64,000 nt of DNA from Pseudovibrio sp. M1P-2-3. Its GTDB lineage: Bacteria > Pseudomonadota > Alphaproteobacteria > Rhizobiales > Stappiaceae. Positions 1-8,824 of the stretch are shown piece after piece. The translations under genes were made by a program, and so were the position numbers. Positions within the stretch are counted from its first letter, which is position 1, and every line of letters begins with the position of its first letter. The notes under the pieces are model-generated. The model was given only the letters and a program-made list of their open reading frames with translations, searched no databases and was not told where the DNA came from. The stretch covers positions 4,580,569-4,644,568 of the forward strand of contig NZ_JARRCW010000001.1 of assembly GCF_031501865.1 (NCBI RefSeq), read 5' to 3'.

Positions 1-1
1 T

Positions 2-901
2 GACCGGATGATGCCAATGGTTCGGTTTTTCAGGCACGGGGATGGGTCTTTTGCGCATTTCAATGGGATGTCTTCCACTCAAGGCGATATAGTTGCAACC
101 ATTCTGGCCTATGATGATGCACGCGGTATGCCGCCGGCAGGTGCCCGACATTCGGGATACCAAAGGCTGACAGGGGGAAGTAGTGTTGCACTTGTGGAGA
201 CGGGAGGAATTCCCGCCGCGGCTGTCAGCGAGAAGTTTCATGCCGGTTGCCTTTCCTTCGAATTTTCATCGGGCCGCAACCGTATAGTGGTAAACTGCGG
301 TGTCTCTGGTTTGGAGCGGGCGCAATGGCGGTCCGTTGCCAGATCAACAGCGGCGCATTCTACTGTTGAGGTTGCCAAACAGTCTTCTTGCCGTTTTCTT
401 GCCAATACCAATTTGGTGGGTGTCATCGGCACTCCTACGATTTCCGGCCCGCGCGCTGTGAATGTTGAAAGAAAAGACGGCGAGTTGGAAGACAAGGTCA
501 TTGCCAGCCATGACGGCTATGCAGCCAAATGCGGCGTCATACACGAGCGCGAGATTACGCTTTCGCGTGACGGGACTGTGCTTGACGGTATTGATCGCCT
601 CAAAACCACCCATAAAATGGGTCTGCAGCAAACCTATGCTATTCGCTTCCACCTCCATCCCTCTATCCAGTGCCGTGAACTGGGCAACATTGTATACTTG
701 AAGTGTGAGGACGGGGAGATCTGGGAGTTCTCCGCTGAAAATACTGCGGTTGAACTGAGCGAATCAATTTACCTGTCCGATGTGTATGGGCACCGCCGGT
801 CCACACAGATTGTGATACCCGGTGTTGTGAAGAGTGACACGGCAATCACATGGATGCTGCGCAAGGCATCTTCCACAGAATCGCTGAACCAAGCGCTTTA
901 G
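2..901 (+). CDS. Heparinase II/III family protein, C-terminal part (5' end outside window)
   Basis: The reading frame is open from the window edge, so the first Met at position 8 is internal. About 300 residues remain of a protein that normally has about 550-600. The fragment carries a beta-sandwich type C-terminal region with HSGYQRL and HSTVEV, as in bacterial heparinase II/III-like proteins encoded just before purH in many alphaproteobacteria. The family is related to polysaccharide lyases, but the substrate of these purH-linked members is not established. The catalytic alpha/alpha toroid half would lie upstream and is not visible. It ends 154 bp before purH on the same strand. The family call rests on sequence pattern plus neighbourhood. 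Confidence 0.75.
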   Translation, partial: DRMMPMVRFFRHGDGSFAHFNGMSSTQGDIVATILAYDDARGMPPAGARHSGYQRLTGGSSVALVETGGIPAAAVSEKFHAGCLSFEFSSGRNRIVVNCGVSGLERAQWRSVARSTAAHSTVEVAKQSSCRFLANTNLVGVIGTPTISGPRAVNVERKDGELEDKVIASHDGYAAKCGVIHEREITLSRDGTVLDGIDRLKTTHKMGLQQTYAIRFHLHPSIQCRELGNIVYLKCEDGEIWEFSAENTAVELSESIYLSDVYGHRRSTQIVIPGVVKSDTAITWMLRKASSTESLNQAL

Positions 902-1055
902 GCCAAGGTTGATTTACCATAGACCTCCGTGAGAATTTATATATTCGACTTCCTATCCTAAAGTAGCTTTGTTTTCGCCTTTTGTTTACCGAAGAACCAT
1001 GCTACTCGGCGCGCGAAACATCCATCCGCACTGTAACTCAGGATAGGCATTTAAA

Positions 1056-2672
1056 ATGGCCGTGGTTTCCAAAGGTATTCCAGTACCAGAGCTCGTTTCC
1101 ATCAAACGTGCGCTTCTTTCTGTTTCCGATAAAACCGACCTCATCAGTTTTGCAAAGTCCCTTCTTGATAGGGGTGTTGAACTGGTTTCAACTGGTGGCA
1201 GCCGCAAGGCGCTTCAAGAGGCAGGTCTTGCTGTTAAAGACATTTCCGAGGTAACGGGGTTCCCTGAAATCATGGATGGGCGCGTTAAAACGCTGCATCC
1301 AAAAGTACACGGCGGACTTTTGTCCATCCGTGACGATGGCGAGCATAAAGCCGCTATGGATGAGTATGGTATTACTGGCATAGACCTGCTTTGTGTAAAC
1401 CTTTACCCCTTTGAGGAGACGGTTGCCTCCGACGCTGACTATGCCACGGGTATTGAGAACATCGATATCGGCGGGCCTGCCATGACGCGGGCGGCTGCGA
1501 AAAATCATGCCTATGTGACAACTGTTGTTGATCCTTCCGATTATGATGAAGTGATTGCAGCGCTGGACGCCAACAATGGGCGCTCTCCCTTGGCACTGCG
1601 TCGCAAGCTTGCTCAAAAGGCATTTGCCCGCACTGCAGCCTATGATGCAGCCGTTTCCAACTGGATGGCGGAACAGGTAGATGTGGCTACCCCTGATTAC
1701 AGAGCAGCTGGCGGTATGCTTCACGAGGTCATGCGCTATGGTGAAAACCCCCATCAGAGTGCGGGATTTTATCTGAGCGGCGAAAAGCGTCCGGGTGTTG
1801 CGACAGCCCGCCAAATTCAGGGAAAACAGCTTTCCTACAACAACATCAACGACACGGATGCCGCGTTTGAGCTGGTTTCCGAGTTCGATCCGGCCCGTAC
1901 GGCTGCGGTTGCCATCATAAAACACGCCAACCCTTGCGGTGTCGCGGAAGCGCCAACCTTGAAGGAAGCCTATGAAAAGGCGCTGGCGTGCGATCCGGTT
2001 TCTGCATTTGGTGGCATTGTTGCCTTGAACGGCACGTTGGATGCTGACGCTGCTGAAGAGATTACCAAGATCTTTACCGAGGTGATCATCGCTCCGGATG
2101 CGAGCAAGGAAGCCATTGCCATTGTTGCAAAGAAGAAGAACCTGCGCTTGTTGCTTACTGACGGGTTGTCTGACCCACGTGCAAAGGGCACGTTTGTGAA
2201 AAGTGTTTCTGGCGGTCTTCTGGTTCAAAGCCGTGACAACGGTGTGGTTGATGATCTGGATTTGAAAGTTGTCACCAAGCGCGCGCCGTCTGATCAGGAA
2301 CTTCTTGATATGAAAATGGCGTTCCGTGTTGCAAAGCATGTGAAGTCCAATGCGATTGTCTACGTTAAGGACGGGGCAACCGTTGGTATTGGCGCCGGTC
2401 AGATGAGCCGAGTGGACAGTGCCCGCATTGCGGCCCGTAAAGCTGTTGATGCAGCTGAGGCTGCCAATATGGCTGAACCGCTGACAAAAGGCTGTGTAGT
2501 GGCATCCGATGCCTTCTTCCCGTTTGCAGACGGGCTTCTGTCCGCCGCAGAAGCTGGTGCAACCGCTGTGATTCAACCCGGTGGCTCCATGCGCGATGAC
2601 GACGTCATCAAGGCAGCGGATGAAGCTGGCCTTGCCATGGTGATGACCGGCATGCGCCATTTCCGGCACTAG
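1056..2672 (+). CDS. purH: Bifunctional AICAR formyltransferase / IMP cyclohydrolase
   Basis: This cytosolic enzyme performs the last two steps of purine synthesis: formylation of AICAR with 10-formyl-THF, then ring closure to IMP. At 538 residues it has the usual family length. The N-terminal MGS-like cyclohydrolase domain (about residues 10-150) shows [10 protein letters not shown] and STGGS. The formyltransferase part shows MRYGENPHQ and the KHANPCG motif with the catalytic Lys-His. The ATG at 1056 precedes the conserved [12 protein letters not shown] start by about 15 residues. A hairpin lies just after the stop. No PurR-like operator was recognised in the 154-bp leader. The gene appears intact. 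Confidence 0.97.
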   Translation: MAVVSKGIPVPELVSIKRALLSVSDKTDLISFAKSLLDRGVELVSTGGSRKALQEAGLAVKDISEVTGFPEIMDGRVKTLHPKVHGGLLSIRDDGEHKAAMDEYGITGIDLLCVNLYPFEETVASDADYATGIENIDIGGPAMTRAAAKNHAYVTTVVDPSDYDEVIAALDANNGRSPLALRRKLAQKAFARTAAYDAAVSNWMAEQVDVATPDYRAAGGMLHEVMRYGENPHQSAGFYLSGEKRPGVATARQIQGKQLSYNNINDTDAAFELVSEFDPARTAAVAIIKHANPCGVAEAPTLKEAYEKALACDPVSAFGGIVALNGTLDADAAEEITKIFTEVIIAPDASKEAIAIVAKKKNLRLLLTDGLSDPRAKGTFVKSVSGGLLVQSRDNGVVDDLDLKVVTKRAPSDQELLDMKMAFRVAKHVKSNAIVYVKDGATVGIGAGQMSRVDSARIAARKAVDAAEAANMAEPLTKGCVVASDAFFPFADGLLSAAEAGATAVIQPGGSMRDDDVIKAADEAGLAMVMTGMRHFRH

Positions 2673-2682
2673 AGCTCCTTTT

Positions 2683-2704
2683 GTTTGATTGAACTCAGTC
2701 AAAC
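2683..2704 (+). terminator. Hairpin after purH (GTTTGATT-type stem)
   Basis: GTTTGATT and AGTCAAAC form an 8-bp stem with one G-T pair, 11 bp after the purH stop. No U-run follows, so it is a weak rho-independent terminator or an mRNA-end stabiliser. The same hairpin type recurs at 44769-44792. Confidence 0.4.
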
Positions 2705-2813
2705 AACAAGACTTTGCTCACAACAAAGAAGTGAGAGCGCGAGGCGTTTATGAAAATGAACGCAACGTGCTCTCGGCTCTCCATTAAAACTAAGCCTTTA
2801 ATACCAACGGCAC

Positions 2814-3353
2814 TTATAATTGACCTGTATGCGCCCAATTTCGTCTACCGATTGATGTGATTGTGTGGGGTTGTTGAATAAGCTTATTCCAAGCGGAACA
2901 GGCGGCATCGACAATTTCCTGGTAGTCTTGAAAGGTTCGGTTAGAGAGCCAGTTTTGCCGTAAGTACTGCCAAACATTTTCAACCGGGTTGAGCTCCGGA
3001 GAACGGGGTGGGAGCAGCAAGATGGTTATATTATCAGGCAACTTCAGTTTTGCCGTTGTATGCCAACCCGCTTGATCCATCAGGACCACTGCGTGCGCCC
3101 CTTTGGCGACGGTTCGGCTGATTTCTTTAAGGTGAAGCTGCATGGAATTGGTATTGGCTTTGGGCAAAACAAGTGCTGCCCCTTTGCCGTGGGCGGGGCA
3201 GATGGCCCCGAATACATAAGTTGATTGATAGCGCCCGTCGCTGGGAGCCCGTGGTCTCGTTCCTTTTTTTGCCCACCTTCTGGTGAGCCCATTTTTTTGA
3301 CCAATGCGGGCTTCGTCCTGCCACCAGATTTCCATGGATGTTTGTGAGGGCAA
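2814..3353 (-). CDS. IS630 transposase, OrfB (DDE catalytic half)
   Basis: This is the catalytic half of the transposase of the same element. Recognisable RNase H-fold pieces are IWWQDEARIG (first Asp/Glu region), VVLMDQAGWHTT (second Asp) and LPPRSPELNPVENVW, where PELNPVE holds the third acidic residue. The ATG at 3353 is probably not the real start, because the frame opens upstream across the A7 slippery site and joins OrfA by -1 frameshifting. No stop or missing catalytic residue is visible, so the element could still be active. Confidence 0.88.
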   Translation of the reverse strand: MPSQTSMEIWWQDEARIGQKNGLTRRWAKKGTRPRAPSDGRYQSTYVFGAICPAHGKGAALVLPKANTNSMQLHLKEISRTVAKGAHAVVLMDQAGWHTTAKLKLPDNITILLLPPRSPELNPVENVWQYLRQNWLSNRTFQDYQEIVDAACSAWNKLIQQPHTITSIGRRNWAHTGQL

Positions 3354-3361
3354 GCGCGCTT

Positions 3362-3877
3362 TTATTTCTTTAAGCCGGGCATGGAAGTTTTTTTATATGT
3401 CTCCATAACTTGCTCGTCCTGTGCCGGGTGCTGTGGCCGAACGCTGACCCGAGAAAATCCCAGAACTCTGAGGAGGCTTGAAATAGCCCTTTCGCTATAG
3501 CTGACCCCAAACTTCTGCTCGATCACACCTTGCAGATCCCGCCGACGCCAGCGAATTACGCCGTGTTGTTGTAAATCAGGCCCAGCCTCAACCAGATCTG
3601 CAAATTCAGCCATTTGCTCTTTATTTAACCACCGGACACGGCCCGGGCTCTTACGATTGTACAGGCCGTGCGGCCCTTCTGCGTTAAACCGATGCACCCA
3701 GTCTCGCAGTGTTTGGCGGTCCATGCCGCCCATGCGTGCCGCCTCCAAGCGCGACAACCCATCATAAACAGCAGCAAGAGCAAGAAGGCGGCGGCTCTGC
3801 CTGACATCCTTACTTTGACAAGCAAGAGTTCGTAACGAAGAAGCATCATAGTCTCGGCGCAATGGGATCGCTGACAT
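3362..3877 (-). CDS. IS630 transposase, OrfA (helix-turn-helix half)
   Basis: This is the N-terminal DNA-binding half of an IS630 transposase. The ATG at 3877 (MSAIPLRRDYDAS) is preceded by AAGGAG and chosen over an upstream in-frame ATG. Two HTH segments are visible, including the LSRLEAARMGG region and DRQTLRDWVHRFN. The frame ends at METYKKTSMPGLKK. A run of seven A residues (minus strand, genomic 3388-3394) lies just before the stop. Slipping back one base there continues as KNFHARLKEIKARLPSQ into OrfB, so the functional product is very likely the fused protein. Confidence 0.88.
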   Translation of the reverse strand: MSAIPLRRDYDASSLRTLACQSKDVRQSRRLLALAAVYDGLSRLEAARMGGMDRQTLRDWVHRFNAEGPHGLYNRKSPGRVRWLNKEQMAEFADLVEAGPDLQQHGVIRWRRRDLQGVIEQKFGVSYSERAISSLLRVLGFSRVSVRPQHPAQDEQVMETYKKTSMPGLKK

Positions 3878-4092
3878 TGGGAATCTCCTTTCCCAATGTT
3901 GAATCACAATTCAAGTGATTTGGGAATCCTCATCCCGAGTCAAAAACAGGTGCCGTTGGTATAAGACCCGTAGGTTACCCGCTGCGGGTTTTCTTAGTTT
4001 TTGGGAATAGGCAAGGACTGCTTCCTTTTATAGTCTCCAAGATACACTGCTGCTTCAGTGGATGTTGAGTCGTGAGAGCACAGGAGAGTGCA

Positions 4093-5565
4093 GTGGTTTC
4101 CCTTGATGACAGCCGCAATAAAAGTGCTGACCACTGGCTCAACTTTATTCCGCTTATATTATGCGTCTATTTTGCTCTACAGGTTATAATTCGATATTTC
4201 GCTTCTGACAGCCTTGGCTTGGATGAAGCGGAGCAAATTGTTGCCGCCCAAGGCCTTGAATGGGGCTATGGCCCGCAGCCTCCCCTTTATTCATGGTTGG
4301 TTTCGCTCTTTTTTGCCATATTCGGCGAGGGCGTCTTTACATTGGCACTTTTGAAAAATTTACTCTTGTTTGCTGGCTATATGGGAATCTGGTGTAGCGG
4401 CCGAATTATAGGCGGCCTTGCTGTCGGGGCAATTGCGGCAGTTTCCCTTTTATTTCTGCCTCAAATAGCTTGGGTATCCCAAAAAACGCTGAGCCATTCC
4501 ACTTTGTTGTTTGCGACCTCGTCATGGACGATTGCTCTCTTCCTCTTTGCCTTGAAAAAGCCTGCCTACTGGAAAAGCTGTTTGCTTGGGGTTTTAATTG
4601 CTGCTGGTGTTCTCTCCAAGTTCAACTACGCCTTCCTGTTTGTGGCTCTTGTGCTTTCTGCAGTGTGCTATCAAGACGGACGCCGGTTTCTTTTTTCAAA
4701 GCAGTTCATTCTATCCATCGTGATTGCGGGTGCTCTGCTGGCTCCTCCGGTTATTTGGATGTTCGAGAATGTTGATCTTTTGTTTTCGCGCACGAAGAAG
4801 TTTGAAGTTGCTGCTGGCGGTAAAGCGCGTCTGGACGGGATTATCTATTTAGTTTCCTCTAGCTTGTGGTTCGTTGCCATTGCAGCGGTAGCTTATGTTG
4901 GTGCATTCGGTTTTATCCGGAAAAAAGGAGAGCAGATTACACCGGATATTGATCGCGTTTTGCGAGGCTTTATCAGCCTGACACTGCTTTTGGGTGTCGT
5001 ATTGGTAACTGTTTTGGTCCTTGCTAGTGGTACAACGGTTGTTAAGGGCAGGTGGCTGCAGCCTGTTTTGTTTTTCACTCCGCTAGTGGCTTTGAGCTGG
5101 CTTTATAACCGTCTGAGCGAAAATAGGGCCAAAGTGTTGTGTGCCCTCGCATTCTCTCTAGCGCTTTTGGTATCCATCACCCTGCCCATCAATTTGAATT
5201 ATGGAAGTTTCAAAAAACCGCCGGTTCGCGCAATTCCTTATGAGGGGATTGCTGTAATTGCCGAGCAGAGGGGCGTCAAAAGCCTTTTCACCATAAACCT
5301 CGCCCTTGCTGGAAACCTATCCTATCTGCTTGGTGATATTCATGTGGCTACCCCTGAATATGCGGCCCTTGATATATCCTATGAAGCGCCAGTTATGGTC
5401 CTGTGGAGGCATGGAGCTAGTGGTCGGATGCCTAGAGTTTTGCAGGAGCTATACAAACGGAAGCTTGGAAAAGATCCCACAAACATTCAGGGAAAGCGGA
5501 TATCCTTGCCCCACAAAGGTTGGTGGAATGAGGATTTTCAATTTTGGATGGTCATTGAAAACTGA
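4093..5565 (+). CDS. GT39/ArnT-like integral membrane glycosyltransferase
   Basis: About 490 residues with some ten hydrophobic segments. The N-terminal DEAEQ, about 30 residues after the first membrane helix, and the later QPPLYSWL match the glycosyltransferase family 39 / ArnT-PMT pattern, where the acidic pair acts at the periplasmic face on a lipid-linked sugar donor. A GTG at 4072 is possible, but the GTG at 4093 has AGGAGAG five bases upstream and is preferred. A short soluble C-terminal tail follows the last helix. Acceptor and sugar cannot be told. It lies between an IS630 copy and an exported carbonic anhydrase, with no clear operon. Confidence 0.75.
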   Translation: MVSLDDSRNKSADHWLNFIPLILCVYFALQVIIRYFASDSLGLDEAEQIVAAQGLEWGYGPQPPLYSWLVSLFFAIFGEGVFTLALLKNLLLFAGYMGIWCSGRIIGGLAVGAIAAVSLLFLPQIAWVSQKTLSHSTLLFATSSWTIALFLFALKKPAYWKSCLLGVLIAAGVLSKFNYAFLFVALVLSAVCYQDGRRFLFSKQFILSIVIAGALLAPPVIWMFENVDLLFSRTKKFEVAAGGKARLDGIIYLVSSSLWFVAIAAVAYVGAFGFIRKKGEQITPDIDRVLRGFISLTLLLGVVLVTVLVLASGTTVVKGRWLQPVLFFTPLVALSWLYNRLSENRAKVLCALAFSLALLVSITLPINLNYGSFKKPPVRAIPYEGIAVIAEQRGVKSLFTINLALAGNLSYLLGDIHVATPEYAALDISYEAPVMVLWRHGASGRMPRVLQELYKRKLGKDPTNIQGKRISLPHKGWWNEDFQFWMVIEN

Positions 5566-5670
5566 ATAAAAGCCCATGTTATCGAGCACCCTTCCTAACC
5601 GATTTTGAAGGGTTCTGTGGTATCGTTGAACCTACCAATTCTTGGTCGTCAGAATAGGGCGTTTGGCAGG

Positions 5671-6438
5671 ATGAGTGAGAGCCGTGACATGAATGTTGGA
5701 AAGCCTCCTGTTTGTTTATGTCGACGATCTTTTTTGAAATATACTGGCTTCGGTGGGGTGATGATGGGTACTCCCTCCGTTTTAGCCCAAACTAGCGGGG
5801 GAAATAGTAGTCCCGCGAATAGAAGGGGCACCCAGCCTTCAGAAGCGCAGATTATCAAACCCAAAGATGCGATCTTACAGCTGATGACGGGAAATCAGCG
5901 TTTTGTTGGCGGGCTTTCCAAACCAAGAGATTTTCTGGCACAAACAAAAGCTCTTCCCTTTAATCAAGAGCCCTTTGCTGCAGTTCTCATATGTTCCGAT
6001 GCGCGGGTCTCCCCAGAAGTCATTTTTGACACCGGGCTTGGAGAGCTGTTTGTGGTTGGCGTTGCTGGCAATATCGTGACACCTGAAGGGCTGGCCAGCC
6101 TTGAATATGCCGTTGACATTCTTGGTGTTTCATTGATTTTTGTTTTGGGTCACACCCGTTGCGGGTCTATTGAAACGGTCATCGAAGCGGTGAAAGGGGA
6201 GAGGGAACTTCCCGGTCATATGGGCTCTTTGGTTCGTTATATCGAACCTGCCTATCAAAAAGTCCTGAAGCATGAAGGTAACCTTCTAAACAATACCATT
6301 TCCGCTAATATTCTTCTTTCAATTGAACAGTTGCCCGCATCCTCCAAGATTATTAGCCGGAATTTGAAAGAGGAAACGTTGGCGATTCACGGTGGCCTTT
6401 ATGATCTGCACAGCGGTAAGGTCTCGCTGCAGGCCTAA
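5671..6438 (+). CDS. Beta-class carbonic anhydrase with Tat signal
   Basis: It interconverts CO2 and bicarbonate. Zinc ligands and the catalytic dyad are visible as CSDAR (Cys108, Asp110, Arg112) and HTRCG (His161, Cys164). An N-terminal CRRSFLK twin-arginine motif (Arg18-Arg19) followed by a hydrophobic stretch and ending SVLAQ predicts Tat export, so the enzyme should act in the periplasm. Most beta carbonic anhydrases are cytosolic. The open frame also allows a TTG at 5605; ATG 5671 or ATG 5689 is more likely because either leaves a normal-length Tat leader. It lies 105 bp after the GT39-like gene. Confidence 0.9.
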   Translation: MSESRDMNVGKPPVCLCRRSFLKYTGFGGVMMGTPSVLAQTSGGNSSPANRRGTQPSEAQIIKPKDAILQLMTGNQRFVGGLSKPRDFLAQTKALPFNQEPFAAVLICSDARVSPEVIFDTGLGELFVVGVAGNIVTPEGLASLEYAVDILGVSLIFVLGHTRCGSIETVIEAVKGERELPGHMGSLVRYIEPAYQKVLKHEGNLLNNTISANILLSIEQLPASSKIISRNLKEETLAIHGGLYDLHSGKVSLQA

Positions 6439-6714
6439 GGCCTGAAACCCCAGATTTAACGTACTCCAGCACCGCATGAATTTCATGCAGTGTCGGATCT
6501 GATCCCGTTCTCAACGAGAGTGGCAAGGCGGGCAGGCCAGAGCCTGCGCAGTGACTAATAAAATGTTTCTTCGGCTTTGGCATTCCACCTTGCCCGGGAT
6601 TATTTTATGCGAAATACTGGGGTAACCAACAGCAGTCGAAAAATACGGTTTCCCGCAGCTGCTCGCGACTCTGGAGGGGCTCCTTGTATCCGCCGGACGT
6701 ATATGGACACCCCC

Positions 6715-6958
6715 GATATGCAAGCAGTGATTTATGAAATTTTGGAAAGTGAGGTCAGGCACTGACGTATATTCGGCCTCTATTTGCGACCTTACTCCGT
6801 CGCGGGCCCCTATGGAGATCCGTCGAACCGGTCCAATTCGCTTACGCGCACTTTAAATGTGCTCCGTCCGGCAGTGGTTTTCCGGTTCTGTCTCAATGAC
6901 CATTTTCCTTAGCTTCTTCGGTCCTGCTCACATAGCTTATCAGGGAGCATTGCCATCT
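6715..6958 (-). ncRNA. Putative bridge RNA region of the IS1111 element
   Basis: These 244 bp separate the transposase stop from the terminal repeat and contain no credible gene. In the IS1111 group the bridge RNA is encoded in this transposase-distal end. Short self-complementary pieces are visible, but the target- and donor-binding loops were not resolved by eye. The call is by position and family knowledge. The RNA start and end inside this interval are unknown. Confidence 0.4.
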
Positions 6959-7981
6959 TCAGCCGATAGCAGTCTCCCGATAAGATTCTTTTGTTTGCAA
7001 TAAAGCCCAGACAATACGGGCCATCTTGTTGGCAAGGGCGACAGCCACCAGCATAGAAGGTTTACGGTCCAACATCCGTTGCAACCATGCCCCCTCACGG
7101 GCACCGCGCAGCTTGGCCCACCGGACCACTGCCATTGCCCCGGTAATCAGAAGGCGCCGAATATCTCTTTGTCCCATCTTGGAGGTGCGTCCCAACCGCT
7201 CCTTACCTCCACTGGAAAACTGTTTGGGAGTTAGACCGAGCCAGGCAGAAAAATCTCTTCCCTTTGTGAAGATCTCAGGTGGCGGCGCAAACGCCAGAAT
7301 GGCAGATGCGGTGATCGGGCCGATACCAGGAACTGCCATCAAACGTGTCGCAACTTCCTCCTTTTCGGTTGTTCGGTTGATAGCCTTCAGGAGCTCATCA
7401 ATTTTCTCCTGCAGGCTCACAATCTGATCGAGAAGCATATGACTATAGCTCACAACCGTTTCTGGCAGGTCCTGCCCCTTTGTTTGGAGCAGTTCTCGCA
7501 ATGCCTTGAGATGAACAATCCCTTTTGCTGCAAGCAGACCATGCTCTGCCAGATGCGCCCGCAAGGCATTAATCGTTTGCGTTCGCTGGCGCACAAACAG
7601 ATCCCGGGTTTTGAAAGCCATACAGCCTCCCTGCTGTTCACTGCTTTTGACGGCAACAAAGCGCATGGTTGCGCGGGAGGCTGCCTCCGCAATGGCCTCA
7701 GCATCTACTGCATCATTTTTCTGCCGTTTGACAAACGGTTTCACATAGACGGGAGGAACCAGTTTTGCCTCATGGCCGAGGCGGTTAATTTCCCGCGCCC
7801 AGTAATGAGCGGTCGCACAAGCTTCCATAGCCACAACAGTCGGGGGCAAGCTTTCTAAAAATGGCAACAGTTTTGCTCTGGAGAGTTTTTTGCTGAAAAT
7901 CGGTTTTCCACTCTTGTCGGCACCATGTGCCTGAAAAACATTCTTAGCCAGATCAAGTCCTACTATGTAAAGTTCTTTCAT
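6959..7981 (-). CDS. IS110/IS1111 family transposase (bridge-RNA recombinase)
   Basis: 340 residues. The N-terminal RuvC-like DEDD domain begins with GLDLAKNVFQ (first Asp) and continues with AMEACATAHYW and the KRQKNDAVDAEAIAEA block holding the later Asp residues. The C-terminal transposase_20 domain starts near MAVPGIGPITASAI and contains FSAWLGLTPKQ, SSGGKERLGRTSKMG and RRLLITGA, including the serine-rich region that supplies the nucleophile. The ATG at 7981 is preceded by GGAGGCGTCC. No disruption is visible. Family members recombine DNA guided by an RNA from their own non-coding end. Confidence 0.93.
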   Translation of the reverse strand: MKELYIVGLDLAKNVFQAHGADKSGKPIFSKKLSRAKLLPFLESLPPTVVAMEACATAHYWAREINRLGHEAKLVPPVYVKPFVKRQKNDAVDAEAIAEAASRATMRFVAVKSSEQQGGCMAFKTRDLFVRQRTQTINALRAHLAEHGLLAAKGIVHLKALRELLQTKGQDLPETVVSYSHMLLDQIVSLQEKIDELLKAINRTTEKEEVATRLMAVPGIGPITASAILAFAPPPEIFTKGRDFSAWLGLTPKQFSSGGKERLGRTSKMGQRDIRRLLITGAMAVVRWAKLRGAREGAWLQRMLDRKPSMLVAVALANKMARIVWALLQTKESYRETAIG

Positions 7982-8280
7982 GGACGCCTCCTATACAAGT
8001 GGTCTGACACCACTTTGGCACAGTAAAGCTTGAAAGGGGGTGTCCATCCCATCGCATACGTTTAATCCAACCCAAATCAACAATCATATTGAAGAGCAAA
8101 AGTAAGTCGACGAAGAAGGAGATGTGCTTTCGGAATGGAGCTGTAAACTCTCTGATATTGCCGCAGCAGCATAAAGAATATCGAAAGAAATCGAACGCGC
8201 AGAGAAAAACACTTCCTTACAATAACCCCAGAGCAACTGTTCTCCCACTCTCCCTGCCAGACGTTTTATAGGTGACAGTC

Positions 8281-8740
8281 ACCAATGCTGGCACGGCATA
8301 TGCGGTCGGTCCTGCTCAACGCCGGGAGAAGCGGCAAAGGCTCATGTGGCAGCCCCCGGTTTTTGCAAGAACTTCTATTTGTAGACAAGCACCCGCATTC
8401 CGAAAAACAGCAGGCCCCCTTCAAGGGCGGCTTCATAAAGCTGGCTGGGGTGGCACGGCAACGGGCGGCCGGTTGGCAATACAAAGGCCCACGGCACATC
8501 GGTGACCCGACCCCACAACTCGTTGTTGATGAAGTTGGCAAGCCTGCCGAAGAACAAGCCGATCGGCGCGGCGCAGGCAATGAAGTCGAAAAAGCCCAGT
8601 GTGGAGAGCTTGCGTGAACGGCCATACAAGATGATGGCGAGGGACAGGCCTAATAAGCCGCCGTGGAACGACATGCCCCCGTGCCAAACGGCCAGCATAT
8701 CCAATGGGTTCTGCAGGTAGTAGGTAAGCGGAGTCATAAC
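8281..8740 (-). pseudogene. lgt: Decayed prolipoprotein diacylglyceryl transferase fragment
   Basis: The clean part (8375-8737) reads like the middle of Lgt: [34 protein letters not shown] and [12 protein letters not shown], the last being a signature of this membrane enzyme that adds diacylglycerol to lipoprotein cysteines. Lgt is about 270-290 residues; here some 90 N-terminal residues are missing. Past LVYK the same frame hits TAG, continues KFLQKPGAAT, then TGA, and loses similarity, so the 3' end has decayed. A working lgt must exist elsewhere. It may have been broken when neighbouring mobile DNA arrived. Confidence 0.8.
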
Positions 8741-8824
8741 ACTTTGAAGAATATTCCTGTATTAGCAAAACACCGCTTACAATGGGACTTTATCCGGATT
8801 TGGTTCTACTCATTGGACGCCTCA

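Larger units (their letters stand above)
2802..3961 (-). mobile_element. IS630-family insertion sequence (copy A)
   Basis: The element is about 1.16 kb. Inverted termini CCAACGGCAC (2804-2813) and GTGCCGTTGG (3950-3959) are each bordered by TA, the target duplicated by IS630/Tc1-mariner elements. It carries two overlapping-phase ORFs on the minus strand that together make one DDE transposase through a -1 frameshift. It sits between purH and the GT39-like gene and interrupts neither. It looks complete. Confidence 0.9.
6703..8047 (-). mobile_element. IS110 family element, IS1111 group
   Basis: The element is about 1.35 kb. It carries inverted repeats ATGGACACCCCC (6703-6714) and GGGGGTGTCCAT (8036-8047). 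Inverted repeats near the ends are the mark of the IS1111 group; the IS110 group lacks them. The transposase is on the minus strand, leaving 54 bp beyond the gene start after the repeat and about 244 bp beyond its stop. No target duplication is seen, as expected for the family. The exact crossover ends may lie a few bases outside the repeats. Confidence 0.88.

Noticed and set aside
1188..2702. 504-codon open frame on the minus strand
   Set aside because: It lies wholly antisense to purH, is rich in His/Arg/Cys with no domain, and is a codon-bias shadow.
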